A stretch of DNA of 64,000 nt. Source: Eremophila alpestris peregrina. Lineage: Eukaryota > Chordata > Aves > Passeriformes > Alaudidae. The stretch spans positions 2,742,031 through 2,806,030 of the forward strand of contig WMCF01000018.1 of NCBI GenBank assembly GCA_009792885.1, in the 5' to 3' direction. Positions 52,201-64,000 of this stretch are shown here, one piece after another. Each line of letters begins with the position of its first letter. Within the stretch, counting starts at the first letter, position 1. The translations under genes were made by a program, and so were the position numbers. The notes beneath the pieces were generated by a model, which was given only the letters and a program-made list of their open reading frames with translations, was not told the origin of the DNA and did not search any database.

Positions 52201-54740
52201 CATGCACCAAAAAGAAAAAAATAGGACTTGGGTTACATGCTTCCAACATTTTACTAGGTAAATTCAAGCCTAATATCAGACTAATTCTTTTTTAGTCAAA
52301 AATTGAAGGAAAACAAACATCAAACACTGGCATGCATTAATGAAAAATGCTATTGTGAATTTTTGGTTTTAGTTTTTCCATCAATAAGTTCCATTCTGTG
52401 TTCTCTGTCAATAATGTACAAAGCAGAAGTCAAAAGAATACAACATCATTGAGAACAAGACTTTGTGTGTGTGGCATAAAGACCAACTTCCTCCTGTTCT
52501 TCTGAAGGTCCTCGTGTATTTGGCTTCCTCCCGTAAGGCATCTCTCAGAGTTCATTTTAAGTCCACCTTCTCTAATAATAAATCCAGTGCTTGGAAATCT
52601 GCAGCAATGCATTTTGGCATGAGTATATGATTAGCTACATGTTTGCACACTGCTGTATCATGACCTTTTCAATACTGCAGCTATCAAACACTTTTTAAAA
52701 CCCTTGGAGTTGACATACATGTGTATACTGATCACCTCATGAAAACATCCTAAGATGGAACCTTATTTTTCTCCTTTCATATACTTCAGTCTCCCTGTAG
52801 CAAAATTTCAGATATTTTTGGCTTTAGCAAAACCACAGAAACACTGAAGTACTCAAGAAAAAATGTTAAAACAACTGGCTTTCACCTCCAGGTCTGGAAC
52901 CCCTGGTGGTCTGTGAACCACTCCTGAGCCTGCAAAAACAAATTATGAAAATCAAAAAGTAATAATGTGCCAGGAAGTGTTCACTGCCAGGAAGTCTGTA
53001 TTTTCACTAGCACACTCCAAAGGTCTCTGCACATCAAAGAAACTGAAAAAATGTTCTAAAAGGCTATGACAAAAATGCTTGTATAGAAAGGCCTTGCAAC
53101 TTTGTGTTTGCACCACCATGTTAAAAAAAAAAAAAAAGTCTAGTTTTTTACTTTCCAATGAGCAACCTAACCTGACAAACCCACATTCTTCAATTCCAGT
53201 CCTACATTTTATTCAGCAGGGACATCACCTTTCACATTCCTAAAAACACCACCTGCCCCAGTATGTCAGAAATTTGGTCCCTGCATTTCTTATCCTGTGC
53301 AACCATTTCTATCTCTTACAGCACTTCCAGAATTCAAATTTTAAAAGATATGTACAAAATGCATACTGAAAAAAGTATAGAAGAATCTGAGTCACTATTT
53401 CAAAAATCACTGTGTTTTATTCCCTGCTAATTTCAAGCAATGAACCCTTTAAGAAAGTTAACAAGAAGGTATTTGACAAAAAATTTATAAGGCCTCTTTT
53501 AAGATCTGTGAGGAGAATTTTAACCAGAAGAAAGCAAAACATGTCTCCAAGACAGTTCTTCAGAGTCTACATCCAGCAGAGGGATTGTGTAAAGAGATGA
53601 AAAATTGCCTATCATCATCTTAATATGAACATCATATGAACAGGGGAAACAAAAACCCAAGATTTTTTTCAGAAATTGCAGTAATATACTTGAAGAAAGT
53701 ATTTACCTACAGGGCTGATATGAGTATAAAATTTAATTTAACTGATGAGAAACTTTAAAGAAGAGTCTGCTGAAAATGAATACAGAATGCTTTTTACTTA
53801 TAATGTTATAATTAGCTGTTCAAAAATAATTCTTCACAAGATGCTGTTTCATACTTGGCATTATAGTGAAGCCCACAGTCTGCATAAATGATGTCACAGG
53901 CACAAACAAGCCCAAAGAAACTCTAATTTGGGCCTTGAGAAGACTTCCTAGGTCAGAATCAGCAAGCAGCAGTAACAGCTAAGCTGTTTTTCAGAAATAA
54001 ACTGTTCTGTTGGCCCTATGTATGCAAAGATGTTTTTATACATAAAATACAGTTAATATGTGTTCTAGATCACAAAGAGCCATCAGCCCCAGCCTGCACA
54101 CATCACACTCCTGGGACACTCTCAGTACAAGTCTGAACAGTACTTTGGAAACACACTGATTCAGAATGGTGGTGCTTTTTGTGAGCTGGAACATATTGCT
54201 CTGGTTTCTCTTCAGAGCAGTAAGACACAAGTAAGTCAGGCATTTGTCTGGACAAGAACAGTATCAGAGATGAAGACTGAGTGAAGGACAGAGTTATCCC
54301 AAATTGCAGCACTCTGCCTGAAAAATAAAAACCACATTTTTTAGTAATATGCCCTCTCATAACTATAAAATGAATACGAGACAAAAAGCAAGGGGACAAA
54401 TTTACCAAAGACTGGCATCTCCCAAAGACCATAACTGATTTGGAAACACTCTATATCATTTTTCAGCAAAACCACCAGTGAATGGCAGCTACAACAACTG
54501 CCCTCCTGTTGCCATCAGACACAAGACTTGGCTTGTTTCTAGTTTGCCCTAACAAGCATCCCATGTTTTACTTCAGCTGGCTGGTTTCCACATTTGAATG
54601 CCAACAGAACAATGACCAAACATATCCCAGTTAAATCCCATGTAAAACTGAGACAAGAATATTTATGGATAGGAGCTGATGCCAACATCAGGGCATATGG
54701 CCCAACAGCTCATGGACTGAGACCAATTTTTTATTTTAAT

Positions 54741-55489
54741 TCATAGAATCATTAAGGTTGGAAAAGACTTCCAAGATCATTGAGTCCATGACTGAACACC
54801 ATCTTGTCAACTAAATTAGCTCTAAATGCCACATCCAGGCATTTCTTGAACACTTCCAGGGATGGTGACTCCCCCACCCCCCTGGGCAGCCCATTCCAAT
54901 TCTTTCAGTGAAAAAACTCACCCTAAGGTCCAACCTGAACATTTCCTATTGCAGCTTGAAGCCATTTCCTCTTGTCCTGTCTCTGGTTGCCTGGGAGAAG
55001 AGGCCAACCCCCACCTGGCTACAATCTCCCTTCAGGGAATTGCAGAGCAGGATAAGGTCACCACTGAGCTTCCTCTTCTCCAGGCTAAACACCTCCAGCT
55101 CCCTCAGCTGTTCCTACATGAATTTCTCTGCAGACCCTTCACCAGCTTGGCTGCCCTTCTCTGGACATGCTCCAGAGCCTCAATGTCCTTCTTGTAGTGC
55201 AGGGCCCTAAGCTGGACACAGGACTCGAGGTGTGGCCTCACCAGTGCTGAGTACAAAGGGACAATCCCTGCCCTGCTCCTGCTGATCACACCATTTTTTA
55301 CACAAGCCAGAATGCCCCTGGCATTTTTGGCCACCTGGGCCCTCTGCAGGCTCATGTTCAGCCAGCTGCTGAGGGGCACCCCCAGGCCCTTTCCCACCAG
55401 GCAGCTTTCCAGCCACCCTTCCCCAAGCCTGCAGTGATGCACAGGGAGGGTTGTTGTGACCCAGGTGCAGAGTCAGCACTTACATTGCC
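54741..55489 (-). mobile_element. CR1 LINE 3' fragment with RT remnant
   Basis: The plus strand opens with TCATAGAATCATTAAGGTTG and continues with TTCCAGGGATGGTGACTCCC and CTTCTCCAGGCTAAACACCT, the reverse-complemented 3' end of CR1. On the minus strand, at 55442-55104, a broken frame reads ILACVKNGVISRSRAGIVPL and then LYSALVRPHLESCVQL and KKDIEALEHVQRRAAKLVKG, the C-terminal segment of CR1 ORF2p. The frame is lost just after that segment, so the copy is inactive. It is about 0.75 kb and 5'-truncated, with minus sense, the same as PARD3. Its 5' limit near 55489 is approximate. Confidence 0.93.
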
Positions 55490-56076
55490 ACAGTCCATAC
55501 AGAACACAGAAGGGCTGAACACTCTTTCCACCTTAAGTCTCAATTTTCAATAGCTAAGTCTGAGTCATGTCCCTTAAATTCCTTGTAACAGATTATGGTC
55601 TTATAAATTTTGAGACAGGACATTAACCCCCATTTATCAACAGACATCTGAGTTTCAGCATTACTAGTTCTTCACTCTCAGAATCTCCCTAGAGAGCAAA
55701 TGTCATTAAGATTAAAAGTAAACTACTGTAATTTAAAGAGGCAACAAACTTTGTAATATTTCAAGAAATACAAGTCCAGTATTCTCAGTGATGTATAGGA
55801 GAAATAAAAACTGCAGATGAGAAAAAATAAATCCAAGAAAAATATACCGAGCAAAATTCTCTGCTGTTTCTCCTGACTCCTTCCAGCTCTCCATTTGCAG
55901 CTCAAAACCTCTCCCCTTTCACACTGACAGAGACAAATATGAACCCACACAGGCTGTCCTTGCCTCCCTGTAACCTTGCAGGCCAGGCACCACCCTTCCA
56001 CCCCAGAGGTAGCTGGAGTCCTCATAGCATTAACTTGTCAGAAATATGGGCAAGAAGGGCCTGCAAAGGTAACTAC

Positions 56077-56117
56077 AAAAAAAAAAAAACCAAAAAACCA
56101 AAAAAAAAAAAAACCCC
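56077..56117. repeat. Poly-A tract with CC interruptions
   Basis: Two long A runs are separated by CCAAAAAACC and end in CCCC. The same A-run/CCCC style recurs at 497-557, 38683-38700 and 43835-43865 on the plus strand. Confidence 0.9.
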
Positions 56118-56873
56118 TTTTTGTTGGGAAAATGCAGCAATGCTATTTCTTGCCTTCAGTTATCAAGGCTAAGTATTAAAAGAGTTTCTAGATAACAAAG
56201 CCCACCACTGCTGCAAGCAGCAACAAGCTACACAAGACACATCTTTCATATTTCAGTTCTGGTGGGAATATGAGCTTTTCAGAACCCAAGGATCAGCTCA
56301 CAATCTGTAATAACTCCCTCCTGAGAGGACTCAGCCATACAAATTGTGACTCTCACATGAAAGTAAGCACAAACTTCCAAGGGATGTGGGCACATCCCAG
56401 AAAATTCACCTAAGTTCAGTAGGACACCTGGCAGAGGCAGCTCCTGGCATGCAAAAAGGTCAACAGAGGTGGGGTTCCTGTGCTTCATATGGGACAGCAT
56501 CACATCAATCAGATTAAAAGGTTACTTTCCCTACATGTCTTTCATGTAACATCTGTGTGGAAGTATTTCCTCCACAGAGCTACATTATCAGAGCAAAGTG
56601 CATGTGCAGGAGCAAGACATCAATGGGAATCCTGCTCAGGAGGAGATGTTCTGTTAACCAAAGGACAGCAAAGCAGATTACAAATCACAAAGCTGTCAGA
56701 GCACAAGCAAACCTATTCCATTCACAGTGGCTCATGTAGTATATGGAAAGCACATATAATGTGCTCTTATAATGGCAATATTGATGGCACTGGTCAAAAG
56801 ATATTGATGGCCAAAAGAAAAATAAATCTCTTGGTTATAAATTAAATTAGCTTATTTCTTCCTGCTTGGGTGG

Positions 56874-56890
56874 TTTTTTTTTTTTTTTTT
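56874..56890. repeat. Poly-T run (T17)
   Basis: A run of about 17 T residues preceded by GGGTGG and followed by GTGAATATGG. No adjacent retroelement was recognised. Confidence 0.92.
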
Positions 56891-59800
56891 GTGAATATGG
56901 GAACTGCATGTGCTTAAAGGACAGTAGGTTACATTTATTATGCAAAATAGTTAAAATAGATCTTCATCATTTCTAAGACAGAAAAGATGTCTTATGTTAA
57001 AGTATGTCCAAAGCCTAGGTTAAGCAAGGGGCAAAAATTTAGGTGCATTTTTTTAGAAGAATGATCATACAACAGCAACCATGTGGAACTATATTGCTTT
57101 CTGCATTAATTTTTGGGACCCTTAAGTAAGAAAAAGAAAAAACCTCAAGAAATATCACAAAAATTCCAGAGCTTTAGTTAATCTTTCTGAGATAAGAGAG
57201 TCCTGCTGGTTCCTCTTTTTAACCTGCTTGGAAATGCAGATTTGTTTCCGCATAGAATAGAACATAACTTCTTGAAAGATATCAAATTACTTCATGAAGT
57301 CAGGCAGGGTTGGCTTTTATTTGTTTTTTTAATCTTTTTCCAAAACAAAAGGTTTACAGTCAGATTGCCTGATCACTCAACAATCTTCCCTCAGCCAGCA
57401 GTTTCCACTAATCCACATGAAAAAAACCTCCCAAGTCTGAACTGTCAGATCTGCACCAAAGCCAAAAGAGAAATGCATCAGCATTTGGCAGCCAAGGCAT
57501 GCACACGTGTGCTATCAATCAAGTGCTGCTGGAATGAAGGTAAATACCACCAAACTTTACAAGGAGAAGCCTGTGGCTTTTGTTCTTCTCCCTAGTCTCT
57601 CCATTATTCTGAGAAAGAAACAAGGCTACAGATACCCTCACTGTGTACTCACCGAACTGGAAGGTCACATCCTGCAAAACAACACAGGAGCTCTGAGATA
57701 CCAGGACAGCCACTTTCTTATCCCTCAAACAAAGATTGTCATATTTTTATCTTGATTGCTCATCTATAGATGGCAAGTTGCTTTCTTCTGCTAACTTCAA
57801 AGAGATTTAAATTTTTCATATTCTACATTTAAGAATAGTTCAGAGAATCTACTGTAAAGTAGGAAAAACGGTGACATACAAAACTGCTAGTGTGTAAGAT
57901 GCAGGCTAATTATTTCTGTCATACTGGCACACTATACTGGGATAGCACCAGTATATTTATATATATGTATCACCATATTTTTATTCAACCTGAAAACATT
58001 TTTGAAAGTAGTTGTAAATTGTCCCTACAGTACTTTTAGCATGAATCACTGTCCTGATCCATTTTTAAAACTCAGAACTCTCCTTGTTATTTAACAGAAG
58101 CAGAAACATGCAGGCTAAAAATATATTATTCTCTGTCAATTAAGAAAGTTATTTCAAGCTATAGAGAAACATGTCTGCATTGCACTGATAGAGTGAACTT
58201 CACTGTACATGGCACTGGTAGCACTGGTGCCTACTTGGGAATGTGGGAAGGGAGAAAAAGCTGGAAGCTAAAAACCTTGCAAGACATCATTTCAAAGCTT
58301 TTAACATGTATAAATCAAGGAGGTTAATGAGATTCTATTACCATTCATTTCATTTTTATTTGCAATGGCTTTAGATCAATATAGAAACTGCAACCCACCC
58401 AACTAAATCTATACAGTGCTTCCCAAACAGGCCATGGATGTATCACTGCTCACTGAAACTGATTCCCTACACACACACTCTCATGCCCACACAGCACAAA
58501 GTCAGGATACCTCAAAATATGAAGTGTATATAAAGAACACAAACCATGCCTGCATTACACACTGCCAGCTTCTCACCTACTTTAAAGAGTGCATTTAATT
58601 CCTTTGAATGACTAAGCTGTCTTTGCCATTCAAGACACTTCTCTTCCAGCATTTTTCTCCACCATTAAGTGGAAATTTCTGGGAGAGGCCTGCAGATTGG
58701 CCTCCCATGAAGCACCAACACCAACTCAGTAATTAAACATTTAAATAACATGTTCTGACATCCACTTATAACTTACTCTAATTTACACTTTATGGTAGTT
58801 ATCAAATGGACAAACATCATGATCAAATTACACAGCAACAGAGAATTACACAGAAAGAGAAAAGGCTGAACAATTGTTATTATTCCCAGCAGCCTCGTCT
58901 GGGCAGTAACCTCACAGTATTTAACAGATAAGCCTTGGTACAATATACTTGACATTTACATTTTCAAATGTATGTTCTATCCAACTGCCCTCAAAATATT
59001 GGTTTAATTAAGATATAGGACATTACTGTCCAGAATCACTTCACTAAAAAGGCATATGTTAAATAGTCCAATAACCACTATAATATAATTGAGCTCTGTC
59101 ACCCAGAAAACCATTGCTTAACTAGAAGAAAAATCAATATTCCCTTTTCTCACAATGTTTTCCATTTCACTCTGAAATCAAAGCTGCACTAGAAATGCAT
59201 ACTGAATACAGTCAGCAGTTCCAGAGGAACATAAAGAATACACCCAGATTTACACATGATTTTAGAGCAGGGGGTTTATTAAGAATAATTCAACATCTAA
59301 CATGGCATTTAATCAAGATTTAAACTATTTATCTCTCTCACTGAACAAAGACAGAAGTTACTGAAAGCTATTATCAATATGAAGAAAAAGCAACACTGAT
59401 ACCCATTAAGCACAAAGAAAGGCAAACATGACAAAAATGAAGAGAAACTAAAGGTCAACTTTATAGGACGGAAATCAAAATGCAAAACATGCATTCCAAT
59501 AATTCCTGGTGCTTTAGGTGCTGAAACAATGCTCTGCAGAAAGTGGCTCAATTCACAGGGTCATATTACAATCATAAATCTTTCTTATAATGAAAAATGC
59601 ATACAGAGGGGAAATGTGCAAGTTACTATTCCTTGCTGTGTGTCAAGGAAATTTTCAGCAAATTTTAGAGGTTTAGCCCTGTCCCATACAAGTAGGATAA
59701 AAAAAAATTCACTTTAACTTCAAAAAAACAGCAACAATGTGTTGTTTTAGAAAAACTATTGGTTTTTCTCAAAAAAAATGAAATATCACAAAACACAAAG

Positions 59801-62800
59801 TGAATTGAATAACTCTTTGGCAATAAAGGATGTATGTGTTTGGCATAGAGGCAGAGACCTTTATTTTAATAAAAGCTCCCGAATAGCAGCAAAACACAAG
59901 CCACTTTCAACTGATATACTGACAGATAATGACACCAGATTAGCTCATTTAAACAAGCTCCATTTGTACATTAGAGAAAATTTTAAAAGAAGTACTCTTA
60001 CTGTGCATGTGATACTGGGAGGTTCTCTAGCACAAAAACACAACTTGGGGGCTCAAGACAATGACTATCTCTGCCTAACAAAGTAAAGTCACTTCGATTT
60101 AAACTTTATAATGCTGCCTTCTAGTTTTAAAATTTATTTAAGACCTTAAAATCTTTCCACCTGAAGCATGGGTTCCCTTGATTTCTACCCTTTAGCAAGA
60201 GAGAGAAAGAGTTTCTGTACACCCATTTCCTGCTGCAGGGTGTTTGAGCTCTCACCAAAGGATCCTTCTCCTCATTCCTGAAACACAGACACAGAACTCT
60301 CCCCCATGAACCATCTACTACCCACCTTCCAGAGGAACTCACAGAAATGATGACTAAAAATTCCTACCCTCTGATTTTAGTACAAGGAAAAGCCCTCAGA
60401 TTATTAAACATTAGAAGCATTAGAATTAAATTTTCCTTTGCTATATGTGAGCATTCCAGTCATGAGAAGCTACAAACACACATCCACAACCAAGTATTAA
60501 CTTTTTGAAACTAAGACCAAGAAGAACCAAATGGATAACAAAAACTTGTTCAAGTATATTAAAAATACACCTGCAACTTCATTATCACCCACTCTCATAC
60601 CAAAAACTGAATTCTGTGCCTGGTGTTCAGCATCTTAAAGGGATTGTTTGTTTATTTGGTCTTGCTTGGCCTTTTTTGTTGTTTTTGCTTTCGTTGGGGT
60701 GTTTCTGGGGTTTCAGAGGGTCAGCAGTATGGGAGATCAGAAGAGGTGAAAAAGATATCTACCCTAGAGCTATGAAATATTAATTCAAATAATCATTAGG
60801 GTGAGTAAAGGGAGGTGAGAACAGCAATCATCATTCCTTCTGCAGCTTTATCTGCATCTTCACTAACAAATAGACAAGAAGAGTTTGTAGTAATAGCCAA
60901 CTCCATTTCCATCAGTACAGCATGTCAATCCCATCCTTCCCCTACCACCCAAACAATCAACCTGCAATACTGGACCTCATAATCTGGTGTCAAATGCTCT
61001 AAAGTGATGCTAACAGCTCACAGCAACCACTGCATAAAGACACACTCTGCACTGCAGCCTGGAGGCAGCAGGCAGAGACTTGGGCACACTTGCTCTTACA
61101 AAATGCTGGTGGCTCCTGCAGTAGGGAAATGGCAGGACTCATCACAGAGCCAAGAGAAAGAAACAAACTCAGAAGAAAATAATAGCATATTCCATGTGCT
61201 TCCCTCTCAATTTTACTCTTGAGAATATTTTTGGTTCTGTTTCTTCATGTGTTTGCCTTACCCGACCTACAGACTCTCCCCTGAGAATTCCTCTTATTAA
61301 TCTGTGTAGGAGGTTTTGTATTTTCTGCTGGGATCTCATTCAGAGCACAACTTTGTGGTGAAGTTGCATTACTGACATGGATGGTTTTAATCCTGGATTG
61401 TTTTCATACACAGTCTGAACAACCTGGAAAGTGTAATGAAGAATGCACATTTTTACTCTGCCACAGTAAAAGATTCACCCATTCTTAACACACGAGTACA
61501 CCTCACCTGCTCTCCTGAAACCTCATCTCCATGGTGTTACTTTCAGCAAAGATTTACCTCCTTTGCCAAGTTACCTGGCTGACTTGATAGTGTTTTCACT
61601 TTGTAGCATTATAAACATGTAGTTTCAAAATATTATTTCCTAATAAGAAACTACAGGACTGAAAATTGCCCAGATTTCTGCACACCTCATCCACAGCTGT
61701 GTTCAAACATACAGCCACCTGCTGCACCACCAGAAAGAAAGGAAACCAACTGCACAGACCAGGAAATCAATGCAGAGTCAAATTTTTAAAAATATAACTA
61801 CGTTATACAATGCAAAGTAATGTTCAACACAAAAATATAAAAAGGATTGTGACAGTACCATGTGGGGAAAAAACAGAAGTGTAAAAAGACAAAGACCATA
61901 GTTTTGGGATCTTGTTTTCTTGTGACCCACACCTGATTTAAAGAGAAGCTACAGGAGACAATGGTGGCACCATAAGGTACAAGAGATATTTCCTCCTTAA
62001 CACTATACTGTATTTGTATACTGCATATTTTCCTGTAACAACTCCAAAGGAAGTATGTCATAATAAATTACTGTTTGTTTTGGGGTTGTATTTGGTTTAT
62101 TACTAGGGTCTATCTTTTATATGGAAAGTCAGACTCAGTAGCTTTAAGCGTGCAAAAAATTCAGACAAGGATGCAGATTAAAAATATCCACGTCTATGGG
62201 CATCAGAATAATTCAATTATTAGCAACACATAACATGCTTTAATAAAATATATTTCTTGCTTCTGATTTTTATTACAACCTTAATGACAACTAAACTGAG
62301 AATTAAATTATTTCCTGCTTATTCACACTTGCCATTTTATTGGTCTGTTACTACACTGGCACCACTATAGTTACACTATTAATTTTCTATTGTGCTACTG
62401 TATGAACTACCCACAAGAATTTTCTAGCTTTACAGAAGCACTGTTGTGCAACTTTTAACCTGATTTCTTGCTCTTGAGATGTAAAGAAGATGAGTTCAGC
62501 ACAAGGTAAGGAAAATAAAGCAGGGGCCCATGCCAACAACATCCCCATACAACAGCTTGTGTGTTAAAAAGAGAGGTAAGAGCTCAGTGATACAAAATTT
62601 TTAAGTCCCTTGAAAATATACTAAAGTCTATTCCAGACTCACAGGAGGAAATATATGCATTTTCAGCATATTTAATAAGTGTAATAATTGAAATGCTTAG
62701 AAGTTAGAGTGATTAAAAGCTACATTTATCTTTTCCAGCACATTAGTGTACAATTACAGCTGATCTAAAAATAGGCAAAGTTACTCATAGCTGAAAAGAT

Positions 62801-64000
62801 CAAAAATTGTATAACTTGAGTGACTTGGTTTATTTTTAGGCCAGTCTTAAAAAGATCAAGAGTTCCACTAGATTAGGGAAAAATGTAATTGCTGTTGGTA
62901 GTCAAGCAGACATATTTTCTTGAAGAATAAAGCTGAGGATTTATAAAAAATTGTTTTAAATAGATCATGAAATAATCTCCAATTTATGCAACTTGTCAAT
63001 AAAAGACAAGTTAATTAACTTGCCAAGAATAGTAACACTTTCTTTTTGGAAGCCATGCAAGCAAATTAGAACTCTCATACTTTGAAATTACTGTTTTAAA
63101 AAAAGTCGATAGTGTACATTTTCTCACTATATCTAAGGAAACAAAATGTCTGTTTATCTATATTTAAGCACACCACAGATAAAACAAACTTGCAATGCAT
63201 TAACATAATCTGCAGAAAAACTCAATTTTCTGCCCTGCATGTGCAGGTGAATACACAGAACAGATTGATATCTCCCATTGCGAGTGTGGCTCAGTGTTTC
63301 TAAGCAACCTTGCTCCATCATCTTCTGTGACAAAAACAAGTGAAGAGTTTGAACTGCAGTCTGATAGAGCTGTGAATACTAATGACTAACCAAAAAAAGA
63401 AAAATCTCATCTCTCATTGAATTCTGAATGGAACAAAAAGAAGCCGCAATTACAAAAATACTTATTAAACTGAAATTTCAAACAATTAAATATAATTGTG
63501 TCTCCAGTAATTATCTAAGAAATGAGAATTCAGATTTCAAACAATCAAATCAGGTAATTATTTCTTTCATAAGCAACACATAATATCCATGAACATATAC
63601 ATTCTCAAAATCTGCAAGCACACAACTAGAGATGGCAACATTTCCTGGCCACAGAATTTATTTTAATCTTGTTACCACTTCTGAAAATCCAACCCACACC
63701 AGCAGGAAATTAGTTGCTCTGACCTCAGCAGCCAGGTTCATCATGCACCATCACACAATAGTATTGAAAATGCAAATACTGAAAGTAGCATACTGGTATT
63801 TTGCCCCAAAAAGTAGCTTGAAGTTAAGTAATTGTTACTCATTTTCAGAAATTGCATTCTGACAGACTTGCAGGAACTATAAGATAGAGTAACAGGTCAG
63901 AAATTTGCCTACTATTCCTTGTTCGCCCACTCTGAATTTTGTCTACATAGATAAGAAATATGTAAGGGGGGGAGGAAAACCCCACGTGTCTTTTTACAAT

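Larger units (their letters stand above)
21251..64000 (-). other. PARD3: PARD3 intron 2 (partial), noncoding
   Basis: This is the sequence upstream (in gene sense) of exon 3. No trace of exon 2, which should encode DPNYWIQVHRLEHGDGG, was seen on the minus strand, so the intron exceeds 42 kb and exits the window. PARD3 is a very large gene in vertebrates, so long 5' introns are expected. The recognisable contents are a TAATTA cluster (25775-25874), two adjacent CR1 3' ends (28153-29450), an AT-rich tract (29866-29937), poly-A runs, a (TG)n microsatellite (34653-34685), a 20-bp tandem duplication (33508-33560) and a CR1 (54741-55489). Moderately GC-richer stretches at 30300-30800, 38260-38600, 39540-39900 and 46800-47460 hold only unrecognised short frames. 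I see nothing identifiable in 21300-25700, 40400-54700 or 56900-64000. Confidence 0.88.

Noticed and set aside
55104..55442. 112-codon minus frame with reverse-transcriptase similarity
   Set aside because: It is the broken C-terminal remnant of a CR1 LINE, listed as a mobile element and not as a gene.
21251..64000. Expected PARD3 exon 2
   Set aside because: I looked for the reverse complement of codons for DPNYWIQVHRL and ILCDVADDKDR and did not see it; the exon most likely lies beyond the window.
1..64000. tRNA, rRNA, snRNA or microRNA genes
   Set aside because: No cloverleaf, A/B box pair, known snRNA motif or convincing hairpin precursor was recognised by eye; covariance-model searches were not possible.

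Overview
This window is vertebrate, almost certainly bird, nuclear DNA lying inside one very large gene. The only coding sequence I can support is a single 181-bp exon on the minus strand (21250 down to 21070). It encodes codons 75-134, plus one base, of PARD3 (partitioning-defective 3, the PAR-3 polarity scaffold). It has a consensus GTGAGT donor and a TTTGCAG acceptor. The rest of the window is the two flanking introns: about 21 kb of intron 3 (1-21069) and about 43 kb of intron 2 (21251-64000), both continuing beyond the window. Exon numbering is from memory of human PARD3. I looked for exons 2 and 4 and did not find them.

The bird assignment rests on at least three, probably four, chicken-repeat-1 (CR1) LINE 3' ends. 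These carry the avian CR1 tail (a tail of the CATAGAATCA type, seen reverse-complemented on the plus strand), and two of them retain recognisable C-terminal reverse-transcriptase peptides. The low CpG content, A+T-rich introns and short poly-A/poly-C tracts fit a bird. I cannot name the species from this window.

Layout: 1-9000 is intron 3 with only simple repeats and two short tandem duplications. 9050-10390 is a locally GC- and CpG-rich patch holding an 18-bp minisatellite interrupted by a 150-base run of N. 10400-17660 is unremarkable intron. 17665-18042 is an old CR1 fragment, and 18830-19030 is a small GC-rich patch. 21070-21250 is the PARD3 exon. 21251-28150 is intron 2 with a TAATTA-rich cluster near 25.8 kb. 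28153-29450 holds two adjacent CR1 3' ends. 29870-54740 is intron with AT-rich tracts, a (TG)n microsatellite at 34653, and scattered minus-strand YAG/GTRAG junction motifs. 54741-55489 is a third clear CR1. 55490-64000 is intron with homopolymer tracts.

Most longer open frames in the window are chance, repeat-derived or low-complexity. No rRNA, tRNA, CRISPR array, virus or bacterial-type system is visible. I found no novel molecular system. The items worth a second look are the minisatellite with its assembly gap, the CpG patches in intron 3, the shared orientation of the CR1 copies, the strand composition skew, and possible recursive-splice or conserved noncoding candidates.
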